Below are positions 39,400 to 47,742 of a DNA stretch of 64,000 nucleotides, in pieces. The first letter of the stretch is position 1; each line of letters begins with the position of its first letter. Position numbers and translations under genes: made by a program. Origin of the DNA: Paenibacillus sp. FSL R5-0517. GTDB lineage: Bacteria > Bacillota > Bacilli > Paenibacillales > Paenibacillaceae. The stretch spans positions 3,224,001 to 3,288,000 of the forward strand of contig NZ_CP150235.1 in the NCBI RefSeq assembly GCF_037974355.1, in the 5' to 3' direction. The notes below the pieces were generated by a model. That model had not been told where the DNA came from. It saw only the letters and a program-made list of their open reading frames with translations, and ran no database searches.

Positions 39400-40434
39400 A
39401 TGGGCGGAAAAACGTATCATGCTGGATTACCCCAAAAATCGGGAAATAACTTCATGAATGCATTGGTATATGATACCTATGGAACACCAGAAGTCCTGCG
39501 ATTGGAAAAAGTATCTGTCCCTATGCCCAAGGATCATGAAGTGTTAATTGAGGTCCATGCGACTTCGGTAAATTCATGGGATTGGGATCTCCTTCGTGGA
39601 AAGCCATTCGTTAACCGCATCGGCGCGGCAAGGCAGCCGCGTTATCGAATTCTTGGCGTAGACGTCGCAGGGCGCGTAATCGCCGTTGGAGCATCTGCTA
39701 CACGGTTCAAACCAGGAGACGAGGTGTTCGGAGATCTTTCCGGTTGCGGGTGGGGGGGATTCGCGGAATATGTATGTGCGGCTGAGGAGGCCTTGACACT
39801 CAAGCCAACCGGTATCGACTATGTGCAGGCAGCTGCTATTCCTCAAGCAGCCGTTCTGGCTTTGCAAGGTCTACGTGATCGGGGAAAGCTGCAAAAGGGG
39901 CAGCGTGTTCTGATTAATGGCGCCGGTGGCGGAGTCGGAACATATGCCATCCAATATGCCAAATTGCTTGGGGCTGAGGTGACTGGCGTTGACAGTGCTG
40001 AAAAGCTCGACATGATACTTGCTGTGGGAGCTGACTATGTGTTGGATTACAGGAAAGCGAATTTCACTGCTGTAGGTGTACAATACGACCTGATTCTGGA
40101 TGTCATCGGAAAGCACTCGGTTTTTGCTTTGAAACGTGCACTAGGTAGTGGAGGCAGGTACGTAATGATCGGAGGCCCAATGCCCCGTATTCTTCTCAAT
40201 CTGATATGTGCACCGTTCATTGCCAGACTTGAACATAAGAAAATAATGCTTCTTATCCATAAACCGAATCATGAGGATCAAGAGGTGTGGAGAGAACTTG
40301 TTGAATCAGGAGAAGTCGTGCCGATTGTTTATCGGGAGTATGCGTTAAGCGAAGCGGCTCAAGCCTTTCGGGATATTGGAGAAGGCCGTGTGAAAGGAAA
40401 AGCCGTCGTCTCCATCAAGAAAATGGATTTATGA
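39400..40434 (+). CDS. Zinc-independent alcohol dehydrogenase / quinone oxidoreductase (MDR family)
   Basis: About 344 residues. GroES-like N-terminal domain (ALVYDTYGTPEVLRLEKVSVPMP; HATSVNSWDWDLLRG), then the Rossmann domain with INGAGGGVGTYAIQYAKLLGAEVTGV. The zinc ligands of alcohol dehydrogenases are absent, so it is quinone-oxidoreductase-like, using NADPH on enones or quinones. ATG 39400 has GGAG 7 bases upstream; the family homology begins at ATG 39454, and an ATG at 39364 also exists, so the start is uncertain. Single gene. Confidence 0.88.
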   Translation: MGGKTYHAGLPQKSGNNFMNALVYDTYGTPEVLRLEKVSVPMPKDHEVLIEVHATSVNSWDWDLLRGKPFVNRIGAARQPRYRILGVDVAGRVIAVGASATRFKPGDEVFGDLSGCGWGGFAEYVCAAEEALTLKPTGIDYVQAAAIPQAAVLALQGLRDRGKLQKGQRVLINGAGGGVGTYAIQYAKLLGAEVTGVDSAEKLDMILAVGADYVLDYRKANFTAVGVQYDLILDVIGKHSVFALKRALGSGGRYVMIGGPMPRILLNLICAPFIARLEHKKIMLLIHKPNHEDQEVWRELVESGEVVPIVYREYALSEAAQAFRDIGEGRVKGKAVVSIKKMDL

Positions 40435-40502
40435 ATATGAAGGGCATTATGAAGGTTGTTTGTCGATTCGTAATCAAAATTATAAGATCATAGTTCCGTC
40501 CA

Positions 40503-40527
40503 GGTCGCTAAATTAGCGGCTTTTTTT
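40503..40527 (+). terminator. Terminator after oxidoreductase (GCCGCT/AGCGGC family)
   Basis: GTCGCTAA-A-TTAGCGGC followed by TTTTTTTG. Confidence 0.9.
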
Positions 40528-40593
40528 GTGCTTTCAAGTGCTATTGGAAATACACCTTGACAATAAAAAGTTCTTTAGTTAACATTGCATCAA

Positions 40594-40611
40594 TGACAGT
40601 GAATACTGACA
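40594..40611. promoter_or_regulatory. Operator copy 1 of the TetR/MFS pair
   Basis: TGACAGTGAATACTGACA lies 22 bases before the tetR start codon. It matches 16 of 18 bases of the second copy at 41243 and contains CAGT-N4-ACTG dyad symmetry. Confidence 0.65.
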
Positions 40612-40633
40612 TACAGGAAGGAGGGATATAAAC

Positions 40634-41224
40634 ATGTCCATCAGCAGTAATCTTAGCAGTAAAGAAAAATTAATGTTGACGGCCATCGATTTAATTTCAA
40701 AAAAAGGCTATAAAAGTGTGACGACACAGGAAATAGCCACAACAGCCGGACTAAGTGAGAAAACCTTGTTTCGTCTCTTTAAAACTAAACAAAACTTGTT
40801 AGAGACTGCCTTTGACCAATATCATTATGCAGAAGAGATGACAAGGATCTTCAATGAAAAACTGGTATGGGATCTGTATACAGATTTGTTGCTAATCAGC
40901 AAGACATATCATAATATCATGAACCGTAATCGAAAATTGTTTATGATTAGCCTCAAGGAAGTAGAGAATTTACCCGGTTATAGAGAGAGAACGGTGAAGC
41001 ATCCTAAACAACTTTTGGATATTCTAACCAATTACTTTAATATCATGTATGATAAAGGAAAGTTGGCTAAAATCAATCCTGAACTGCAAGCTTTTTCATT
41101 CATGTCATTGAATTATGGTGTATTCATAAATAATCTCGAAGAAGAAGTACTTTTTCCAGGGCTCTCATTGGAAGGCATCATTACAGAGAGTGTATGGACG
41201 TTTACTAGGGCATTAACTCCCTAG
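40634..41224 (+). CDS. TetR/AcrR regulator of the MFS exporter
   Basis: 196 residues with GAAGGAGGG upstream. Helix-turn-helix KSVTTQEIATTAGLSEKTLFRLFKTKQNLLE at about residues 24-54. The C-terminal domain is variable. It lies immediately upstream of an MFS exporter and near-identical operator-like sequences precede both genes, so it most likely represses itself and the exporter until an inducer drug or metabolite binds. Its stop codon is embedded in a terminator hairpin. Confidence 0.9.
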   Translation: MSISSNLSSKEKLMLTAIDLISKKGYKSVTTQEIATTAGLSEKTLFRLFKTKQNLLETAFDQYHYAEEMTRIFNEKLVWDLYTDLLLISKTYHNIMNRNRKLFMISLKEVENLPGYRERTVKHPKQLLDILTNYFNIMYDKGKLAKINPELQAFSFMSLNYGVFINNLEEEVLFPGLSLEGIITESVWTFTRALTP

Positions 41225-41233
41225 TTTTTTTAA
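41204..41233 (+). terminator. Terminator overlapping the tetR stop codon
   Basis: ACTAGGG (41204-41210) pairs with CCCTAGT (41219-41225), followed by TTTTTTT; the TAG stop codon is inside the 3' arm. It separates tetR from the MFS gene. Confidence 0.8.
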
Positions 41234-41242
41234 GCTTTTTAA

Positions 41243-41260
41243 TGACAGTAAGTACTGACA
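41243..41260. promoter_or_regulatory. Operator copy 2 of the TetR/MFS pair
   Basis: TGACAGTAAGTACTGACA, with perfect CAGTA-AG-TACTG inverted repeat, 35 bases before the MFS start. Confidence 0.65.
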
Positions 41261-41295
41261 GACTAAATATATTCAAAAGAATTGAGGAGAGTATG

Positions 41296-42666
41296 ATGAA
41301 CACCAATAAAGAAGCGTTATTACTCCGTGTTCTTGTTTTTACACTGATTATATCAGTCATGAATGGAATGATGTTTAATGTTGTATTACCTGTGATTGGC
41401 GAAGAGTTCCAACTTACTGCTTCTCAATCGAGCTGGATCGTTACAGGTTATTTAGTTGTATATGCGATTGGTACAGTGACTTACGGGAAACTTACCGATA
41501 AATACAGCATGAAGGTTCTAATTTCGTTTGGTCTTTGGATATTGGCAGCAGGCTCTCTTCTGGGGATGGTGGCAACAGAGTATTGGATGGTTATTATCGC
41601 ACGGATCGTGCAGGCTGCTGGTGCAGCGGTCATACCTGCATTGGCCATGATTATTCCCGTTCGATACTTCGCACCGGAGCAACGCGGGCAAGCCTTGGGT
41701 ACCTCTGCCATTGGTATAGCTATTGGAAATGCCCTTGCTCCAATCGTGGCCGGATTTGTATCGAGCGCTTTGAGTTGGGAATTTCTTTTTGTGATCCCAT
41801 TACTTTCTCTTGCTACGCTTCCTTTTTATCGAAAATACCTGGATGATGAAAAAGGCGGCAGTGAAAAAATGGATTATTTGGGTGGAGCGTTATTAGCAGG
41901 AACAGTTGCTACACTTTTGCTTTCATTAACCCAATCTAATGCATGGTTCCTACTAACCGGGATTATCTTATTGCTACTGTTCATCGTGCGTATTCGTTAT
42001 GCGGAAGTGCCGTTTGTAAAACCAGCCTTATTTCAAAACAAAGCCTATTCAGCTGGAATGGGAATTGCATTCCTTCTGGTCGCTATCAGTCCTGCGATTC
42101 CATTTACTACGCCACAATTGCTCTCGGAAGTACATGGTCTATCCCCAGCATGGACAGGTGTCATTATGCTACCTTCTGCGCTCGTAGCTGCACTTCTCGG
42201 ACGCAGAGGTGGAAGGCTCGCGGATGAAAAAGGGAATCCTTTTTTACTGTATACGGCATCTTCACTACTTGTTGTTGGTTTTATAAGCTTATCGTTAGTT
42301 GTAGGTGCTACACCGGTCTTGATTTCCTTTTTTCTTGTTTTTGGTGTTCTGGGTCAGTCTTATATGCAAATTGCGGTCTCAAATACCATTGCTCAGACGC
42401 TTCCCAGAGAGCAAATTGGAATAGGGATGGGGCTACTATCCATGTTTAACTTCATTGCAGTGTCTGTGTCTACTGCTGCCTTAGGAAAGGTTCTTGACGG
42501 GGGAACAGCAACGCTTCAACTTAACCCTCTGCTTCAAAATAAGACAGCTTTTGTGTACAGTAATATATTTATTGTGCTCGCCTTGTTTGTTATTGCGATG
42601 ACTATGCTATATATGCTTCAATTTGGACGTATGTCCAAAACTGTTCATCAGTCGAGTTCATCTTAA
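41296..42666 (+). CDS. MFS multidrug-type exporter
   Basis: 456 residues with about 12-14 hydrophobic segments. N-terminal half has the DHA-type features VVLPVIGEEFQLTASQSSWIVTGYLVVYAIGTVTYGKLTDKYSMK (motif A region) and the antiporter-like GxxxGPxxxG region modified as GIAIGNALAPIVAG. ATG 41296 is chosen for GAGGAG 7 bases upstream. It is regulated together with the preceding tetR through matching operators. Substrate unknown; relatives export antibiotics or dyes by proton antiport. Confidence 0.92.
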   Translation: MNTNKEALLLRVLVFTLIISVMNGMMFNVVLPVIGEEFQLTASQSSWIVTGYLVVYAIGTVTYGKLTDKYSMKVLISFGLWILAAGSLLGMVATEYWMVIIARIVQAAGAAVIPALAMIIPVRYFAPEQRGQALGTSAIGIAIGNALAPIVAGFVSSALSWEFLFVIPLLSLATLPFYRKYLDDEKGGSEKMDYLGGALLAGTVATLLLSLTQSNAWFLLTGIILLLLFIVRIRYAEVPFVKPALFQNKAYSAGMGIAFLLVAISPAIPFTTPQLLSEVHGLSPAWTGVIMLPSALVAALLGRRGGRLADEKGNPFLLYTASSLLVVGFISLSLVVGATPVLISFFLVFGVLGQSYMQIAVSNTIAQTLPREQIGIGMGLLSMFNFIAVSVSTAALGKVLDGGTATLQLNPLLQNKTAFVYSNIFIVLALFVIAMTMLYMLQFGRMSKTVHQSSSS

Positions 42667-42682
42667 GGATGAACATAAAATG

Positions 42683-42722
42683 AGAGAGGTCTGCCTAATG
42701 AATGACAGACCTCTCTTTTTCT
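42683..42722. terminator. Bidirectional terminator between MFS and GH27 genes
   Basis: Perfect 11-bp stem AGAGAGGTCTG / CAGACCTCTCT with a 12-base loop, T-run after it and A-rich sequence before it. Confidence 0.88.
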
Positions 42723-42731
42723 TATTGAAGC

Positions 42732-44012
42732 TTAAGAAAACCGATAGAGACGCACACCGTGTGTTGGCACAGTCGAAGTTAAGGAATTCTCTGTACATTC
42801 AGCAGCTTCCCCGCTCCACAATTCAGTACCTTCGGTAATACCGGACAGTCCGATCTTATCAAAAGACAGATCCACGGGAAGGGGGTTCTCTCCTGTGTTA
42901 AACACAGCGACATAAGCGGAACCATCCGCATGTTGGGCAGTCCATACAATAAGATCTTCTTGGCGTAAGGCTTCTCTGGCTCCGTAACTCTCGCGATGCA
43001 TTCGCAGAACCTCACGATTGGTTAACAGGGACAGCGTCCATTCGTCGTTATCTCGCAGTTCACCACCAAAAATGAGCGGGGAACGGAAGATACTCCACAG
43101 TGACATCATCGTTAATTGCTCGTCAGGTGTGAACCGAGTCCAGCGATCCGCTCCACCACCGTCTACAGAACGGATACCGATATGACCCAATGGCAACATA
43201 TCACAGTCTGGCCAGCAGCCAGCTTGGGGAACCCCTTGCCACGTCCGGCAGCGATCAAACATATCCAATAACAGCGGCCAAAGATCCCAGAAATCATCCG
43301 TAACACGCCACATGTTTGCATGTGCGGCTAAGAATTCCGAGTATTCCACCGGAGCAGGCCCAGGAGAGAGACTCAGTACCATGGGGCGCCCGGAGCGCTC
43401 AATCGCTTTGGATATCATCTCAATCTCGGGCTGATGAGTATCATAGAGCCTGGAAGCAGCGATATCGTCTACCTTCACCAAGTCAACGCCCCATTGGGCA
43501 TATAATTCAAAGAGCGAATCGTAATAGGCCTGTGCGCCTTCTTTTGAGCTATCGACACCATACATATCCGTATTCCACGGACAGATGGAGTTCGGATGAG
43601 CAATATCGCGCGCAGTGGCGGTTGTGCCCAGGATCGAAGTCCCTGCATGTGCAGCTTGACGTGGAATACCCCGCATGATGTGAATGCCAAATTGCAACCC
43701 CAGACTATGAACGTAGTCGGCTAATGGCTTAAATCCCTGTCCACCGGCAGCAGAGGGAAACCGATTCTCAGCAGGCATAAGCCGTGAATATTCATCCATG
43801 ATTAGTGGAACGAATGGACGATATTGCGAAGAATTGGCCAAAGGCTCGTACCATTGAATGTCGACCGTAATATAGCTCCAGCCGAAGTCTTTAAGATGTT
43901 CTGCCATGTACTCCGCGTTGCCACGAATTTCGTCTTCCGTAACAGCCGCACCGTAACAATCCCAACTGTTCCAGCCAAGCGGTGGAGTTGATGCTGCAAG
44001 CGTATGATTCAT
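42732..44012 (-). CDS. Glycoside hydrolase family 27 (alpha-galactosidase type)
   Basis: 426 residues, no signal peptide, so cytoplasmic. N-terminus PPLGWNSWDCYGAAVTE and the barrel segments FGWSYITVDIQWYEP and GLQFGIHIMRGIPRQAAH are typical of GH27. The nucleophile is probably Asp182 in LVKVDD and the acid/base an Asp in RVTDDFWD. The C-terminal beta domain ends THGVRLYRFS. AGAGGAG precedes the ATG. It should cleave terminal alpha-galactose (or beta-arabinopyranose) from imported oligosaccharides. An AraC regulator 109 bases upstream on the same strand is its probable controller. Confidence 0.92.
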   Translation of the reverse strand: MNHTLAASTPPLGWNSWDCYGAAVTEDEIRGNAEYMAEHLKDFGWSYITVDIQWYEPLANSSQYRPFVPLIMDEYSRLMPAENRFPSAAGGQGFKPLADYVHSLGLQFGIHIMRGIPRQAAHAGTSILGTTATARDIAHPNSICPWNTDMYGVDSSKEGAQAYYDSLFELYAQWGVDLVKVDDIAASRLYDTHQPEIEMISKAIERSGRPMVLSLSPGPAPVEYSEFLAAHANMWRVTDDFWDLWPLLLDMFDRCRTWQGVPQAGCWPDCDMLPLGHIGIRSVDGGGADRWTRFTPDEQLTMMSLWSIFRSPLIFGGELRDNDEWTLSLLTNREVLRMHRESYGAREALRQEDLIVWTAQHADGSAYVAVFNTGENPLPVDLSFDKIGLSGITEGTELWSGEAAECTENSLTSTVPTHGVRLYRFS

Positions 44013-44120
44013 GGGAATACTCCTCTACTGATTAATTATTGCTCTCGCTAAATTCATCATAATAAAGGATTTTATTAATATCTACAGTAATGTTGAGTGT
44101 GTAATAGCAAAATATTGCGG

Positions 44121-45002
44121 TTAGTCGAAAAATAATTTACGGTACACAAGGCTTTCACCACCGCTTCGAAATTCGCCTGGCGTAACCCCGGTTATACTGC
44201 GAAAAGCTTTGATAAAATAACTTCCACTGGAATAACCAACTTGTTCGGCGATGACTTCAATGCTAAGAGTAGTTCCGCGCAGCAGTTCGAAAGCTTTCTC
44301 GGTACGTACACGGGTGAGATAAGCACCTGGAGTCAAGCCTGTACTGGAGGAAAAGCGACGTATAAAGTGATATTTGGAAAGGGAAACATACTCGGCAAGG
44401 TGATCAATACTGATCATCTTGGAGTAATTGTTCTCTATGTATTCAACGGCTATTTGAATGTTTTCAGACCAATTCTTCCTGTTGCGTAATGTTGTTCTCT
44501 GTAAGCGGGTCAATTCTGTCATGAACTGATATACGCTGGATGATGCAATCAGAGGATCAGTGATTCTGCCTGCCGCCGCATCAGTCACGATCATACGCAA
44601 CAATCGGATGGGTGTACAATCAACGGGGAGATAGGGAACTTCTCCCGCTTCCCGAAGGAATTTTCGCCAATGGGACAGAATAAGAGTGGGTCTGAACAAC
44701 AGGAACAGAAACTCCCAAGGTTCTTTTGACGCTGAATCATAGTAATAGCGATGTGCTCCTGGAATTTCTGCCAAAAAAGCTTGTCCTGCGGAAACATGAT
44801 GTATGCAATTGTTTGACTCAAATACACCTTCACCCGAAGTTGTATATTGGAATAATAGAAGAGGCCCGTCCGAACGTTCAAGTCCATCCCAATGATAAGA
44901 AGGTTCAGTTATTGAATCACTTCCGGCTGCATAGAGTACACACAGTTGGAGCTCTTTGTCTTCGGCGAATCGAAACCCATAAGTTCCTCTGGGGATATTC
45001 AT
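44121..45002 (-). CDS. AraC family regulator, probably of the GH27 gene
   Basis: 293 residues. N-terminal cupin-like sensor (PLLLFQYTTSGEGVFESNNCIHHVSAGQAFLAEIPGAHRYYYD), C-terminal double helix-turn-helix (ISIDHLAEYVSLSKYHFIRRFSSSTGLTPGAYL and IEVIAEQVGYSSGSYFIKAFRSITGVTPGEFR). AAGGAGAG precedes the ATG. Co-directional with and just upstream of the alpha-galactosidase gene, so it probably activates it in response to a sugar. Confidence 0.92.
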   Translation of the reverse strand: MNIPRGTYGFRFAEDKELQLCVLYAAGSDSITEPSYHWDGLERSDGPLLLFQYTTSGEGVFESNNCIHHVSAGQAFLAEIPGAHRYYYDSASKEPWEFLFLLFRPTLILSHWRKFLREAGEVPYLPVDCTPIRLLRMIVTDAAAGRITDPLIASSSVYQFMTELTRLQRTTLRNRKNWSENIQIAVEYIENNYSKMISIDHLAEYVSLSKYHFIRRFSSSTGLTPGAYLTRVRTEKAFELLRGTTLSIEVIAEQVGYSSGSYFIKAFRSITGVTPGEFRSGGESLVYRKLFFD

Positions 45003-45029
45003 ATCAGCTCTCCTTGTTGCCCCAAATTT

Positions 45030-45641
45030 TCATTGCGCTCCGCGAATGAAAATATCCACTAGTCTCTGGCCTAATGATAAATTGGAACCATATTTATTCA
45101 GGTTATCTTCCCGATTACCCATTAGCATCATGGTCGAGAAGGTCTCTGCCAGAAAAAACGGATCGTCCATCCGTAGTCTGTTTTCATCCATTGCCCGTTG
45201 AAAATGAATGGCTAACACTTCGTGAATATGATGCTCTGCATCCCGTATGTCCTGAATCTGGACCTGGTCAAGAAAAGGTTCAGCTTCTCGGAGCATCGTT
45301 ACAATCTCTGCATGTGGATTGGCCAGTCTGGCCTCTGCCAAACGCACAAGCCCCGCCTCCAGACTCTCGGCTTGATCGAGCATATGCGAGGTTAATCGGC
45401 TCACATTCTGAAGCATCGTTGTGAAGGCAACTTTAAACAGCTCTGGCTTGCTGGTGAAATGATAATAAATGGTTGGTTTTGACACGTTACATGCTTTGCC
45501 AATTTGCTGAAGTGTAACCGCTTCGTAGCCATACTCCATGAACAGCTTTGAAGCTGTTTGTATGATGGTTTGCTGAATGGAGATATCGTCATCGCCATGT
45601 TTGGGTCTTCCAGGCAAACGTTTGTGTGATTTTTCTGTCAT
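45030..45641 (-). CDS. TetR/AcrR regulator
   Basis: 203 residues. The start at 45641 is chosen for GGAGGG 7 bases upstream; the longer frame adds 40 residues without homology. Helix-turn-helix EAVTLQQIGKACNVSKPTIYYHFTSKPELFKVAF. The N-terminal tail KSHKRLPGRPKHGDD is of the common basic GRP type. It is divergent from an alpha/beta hydrolase gene with a perfect 26-bp palindrome between them, so it likely represses both genes. Confidence 0.92.
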   Translation of the reverse strand: MTEKSHKRLPGRPKHGDDDISIQQTIIQTASKLFMEYGYEAVTLQQIGKACNVSKPTIYYHFTSKPELFKVAFTTMLQNVSRLTSHMLDQAESLEAGLVRLAEARLANPHAEIVTMLREAEPFLDQVQIQDIRDAEHHIHEVLAIHFQRAMDENRLRMDDPFFLAETFSTMMLMGNREDNLNKYGSNLSLGQRLVDIFIRGAQ

Positions 45642-45700
45642 TGGACTTCCCTCCATGAATATTTTATGACAAATAACGATGGTTAGCAAAATCATCTTGT

Positions 45701-45726
45701 AATTATACTTACCGGTAAGTATAATT
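45701..45726. promoter_or_regulatory. Perfect 26-bp palindromic operator
   Basis: Each half is AATTATACTTACC and the second half (GGTAAGTATAATT) is its exact reverse complement, with no spacer. It lies between the divergent tetR and hydrolase genes, 60 bases from the former and 54 from the latter. The ACTTACCGGTAAGT core resembles operators of TetR regulators. Confidence 0.8.
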
Positions 45727-45779
45727 TGTGAAGAGTTAAAATAAGAACATATTATCCTCATGACAAGGTGGTTTTAGGG

Positions 45780-46541
45780 TTGAAAACAGCACAACGTACA
45801 AACAAATGGAAGAAGATAATCATATGGACGATCTTGTCCATCGTTATCATCGTAGCCGGAGCTTTCGTATATCTTAATTCGGTAACGTATAGTCCTTCTG
45901 AACGAGCTGAAGCGGCAATGATAAGTGATGCACAGGTTAATGTCACCAAGATTAAGGACGGTTACCGGTTTGAACCGGTGGGTACAGAGGTAACTGAACC
46001 GAATATTATTTTTTATCCGGGCGGTCTGGTCGAACCTGAAAGTTATTCTCCGTTTACCAGAGCAATGGCAGAAGAGGGACACCGCGTATACATCGCGAAT
46101 ATGCCAATAAACTTGGCCATTTTCGGTCAGAACAAGGCTGATTCCTTTGTAGAGGAACACCCCGATGAAGCATTTGTTATTGGCGGCCATTCATTGGGAG
46201 GCTCATTCGCATCACGGTATGCTGCCGAGCATACGGAGAAGTTGAAAGGCGCCTTTTTCTTGGCTTCTTATGCAGATGAAGGAGGTAGCTTGAAGAATAC
46301 GGATTTGTCTATCTTACAGATTACAGGTTCCGATGACGGAGTGCTTAACCGGGAAGACTGGGAGAGCGCCAAAGCAAATCTTCCAGAAGACACAACATAC
46401 GTCACTATTGAGGGTGGGAATCACGGTCAATTCGGCTCATACGGTATGCAAAAAGGAGACAATCAGCCTGCTATTACGAAAGAAGAACAGTTGGAAGAGG
46501 TTGTCGTAGCATTGCGGAACTGGATGGATAAATTAAAATAA
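45780..46541 (+). CDS. Membrane-anchored alpha/beta hydrolase
   Basis: 253 residues. TTG 45780 is chosen for AAGGTGG 8 bases upstream; a GTG at 45768 is an alternative. One N-terminal helix (IIIWTILSIVIIVAGAFVYLN) anchors it with the enzyme outside. Nucleophile Ser in GGHSLGGSFA; late catalytic Asp probably in ITGSDDGVL and His in EGGNHGQFG. This matches the alpha/beta hydrolase_5 group (DUF-type acyl or ester hydrolases). Divergent from the tetR gene that probably controls it. Confidence 0.88.
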   Translation: MKTAQRTNKWKKIIIWTILSIVIIVAGAFVYLNSVTYSPSERAEAAMISDAQVNVTKIKDGYRFEPVGTEVTEPNIIFYPGGLVEPESYSPFTRAMAEEGHRVYIANMPINLAIFGQNKADSFVEEHPDEAFVIGGHSLGGSFASRYAAEHTEKLKGAFFLASYADEGGSLKNTDLSILQITGSDDGVLNREDWESAKANLPEDTTYVTIEGGNHGQFGSYGMQKGDNQPAITKEEQLEEVVVALRNWMDKLK

Positions 46542-46582
46542 TATAATACATGTGTCGAATGATCATGATTCGTGATACGATT

Positions 46583-46609
46583 AAAGTCGCTATTTTAGCG
46601 ACTTTTTTT
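46583..46609 (+). terminator. Terminator after hydrolase (GTCGCTA/TAGCGAC)
   Basis: Perfect 10-bp stem AAAGTCGCTA / TAGCGACTTT, loop TTT, then TTTT. Confidence 0.9.
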
Positions 46610-46733
46610 AGTTGAAGAATAACTCTGTGCACTATGGAGCAGGACTAACTGCTTTTATTGATTGAATTTCATTTCAATGATAGGCTTATAAACGGTAGAC
46701 AGCATAGCAAGAACACCTAAAGGAGAAAAGATT

Positions 46734-47168
46734 ATGTTTTTCAGAAAATTCGCTTACACATTAGTAATCATCCTCGCCGCATTATTGTTCTCCGGTTGTA
46801 CATCAGAGTCTTTACTGGACGTCGGATCACCTCAAGTTTCGGAGGATATGGGATTCGATGAGATTGCCAATTATATCTCGGAGCATAAAGAGCTCCCACC
46901 CAACTATATCACCAAGAAAGAGGCCAGGGATCTGGGATGGGAAGCCAGTGAAGGAAATTTACATGAAGTGGCTCCAGGTAAAAGCATCGGCGGTGACGTG
47001 TTCGGGAACCGGGAAGGACTACTCCCAAACAAAAAAGGCCGGATATGGTATGAAGCCGATATCAATTACACAGGAGGACGGCGCGGAAGCGACCGAATTC
47101 TATACTCGAATGACGGTTTAATCTATAAGACGACAGATCATTACAAGTCATTTGAACAGTTAAAATAA
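46734..47168 (+). CDS. Barnase-type ribonuclease predicted as a lipoprotein
   Basis: 144 residues. The mature domain aligns without gaps to barnase with a constant offset of 34: Lys61 (K27), Arg93 (R59), general base Glu107 (E73), Arg117 (R83), Arg121 (R87) and general acid His136 (H102) are all kept, as are VAPGKSIGGDVFGNREG and TTDHY. It should therefore be an active guanyl-preferring RNase. Unlike secreted barnase, the signal ends in a lipobox, LFSGC, with Cys22, so it is expected to be lipid-anchored outside the cell. Changes at substrate-side positions: K39 to Glu, R72 to Tyr, F82 to Arg. The inhibitor gene follows 14 bases later. Confidence 0.94.
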   Translation: MFFRKFAYTLVIILAALLFSGCTSESLLDVGSPQVSEDMGFDEIANYISEHKELPPNYITKKEARDLGWEASEGNLHEVAPGKSIGGDVFGNREGLLPNKKGRIWYEADINYTGGRRGSDRILYSNDGLIYKTTDHYKSFEQLK

Positions 47169-47182
47169 ACGGAGGTCATGAT

Positions 47183-47458
47183 ATGAGCAATATTCAGATT
47201 GACGGATACCACATTCACAGCAAGGAAGAATTGCATCAAGTACTTCGGAATCAGCTTGAGTTAGACGAGAACTACGGAGGCAATCTGGACGCGCTGTGGG
47301 ATGTCTTAACCGGGGCTGTAAGCATGCCGCTTACCGTTCAATGGCTTGGCTTCGAGAAGAGCAAAGAAATTCTTGGAGATTACGCAGATCAAGTCATCGA
47401 ATTGTTGCGGGAAGTTGAAGCGGAGATCCAAGGATTTACGTTGGAATTATATTATTGA
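47183..47458 (+). CDS. Barstar-like ribonuclease inhibitor (immunity protein)
   Basis: 91 residues, close to the 89-90 of barstar, with CGGAGGT before the ATG. Key barnase-contact residues are kept: Asp36 (D35), Trp39 (W38), Asp40 (D39) and Thr43 (T42) in GGNLDALWDVLTG, and the acidic helix REVEAE. Barstar Tyr29 is Asn here and Trp44 is Ala, changes that may match the altered ribonuclease. It stays in the cytoplasm and protects the producer from ribonuclease that fails to be exported. Confidence 0.94.
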   Translation: MSNIQIDGYHIHSKEELHQVLRNQLELDENYGGNLDALWDVLTGAVSMPLTVQWLGFEKSKEILGDYADQVIELLREVEAEIQGFTLELYY

Positions 47459-47479
47459 AAATATGTTTGGTGTGATGAG

Positions 47480-47503
47480 GCGATGGGCAACCATCGCTTT
47501 TTT
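47480..47503 (+). terminator. Terminator after the barstar gene
   Basis: GCGATGG-GCAA-CCATCGC followed by TTTTTT. Confidence 0.9.
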
Positions 47504-47656
47504 GGTCTTCAGATTCTCATCAGATTCTACTCAGACACATGTCTAGATCATGCTATTTTCATGGCTTAATAATCAAGGTTGGGGTTATTAGACTTCCTTA
47601 TACTTTAAGCATGGAATAGGTTAGGCGGGAGTGTAATTGTACACTAGCGGTTGAAT

Positions 47657-47671
47657 ATGTAAGCGTATACC
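47657..47671 (+). promoter_or_regulatory. cre-like site before the binding-protein gene
   Basis: ATGTAAGCGTATACC matches WTGNAANCGNWNNCW except at the last base. It lies 72 bases before the start of the lipoprotein gene. Confidence 0.45.
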
Positions 47672-47742
47672 ACTCCATAGCGAACCATCTTAATGTCTGG
47701 ATTGATTATTACAACTAACACCATTTAGGGGGCAGAAAAATA

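Noticed and set aside
46662..46679. ATTGAA-N6-TTCAAT inverted repeat before the ribonuclease gene
   Set aside because: Short, AT-rich and not repeated elsewhere; too weak to call an operator.
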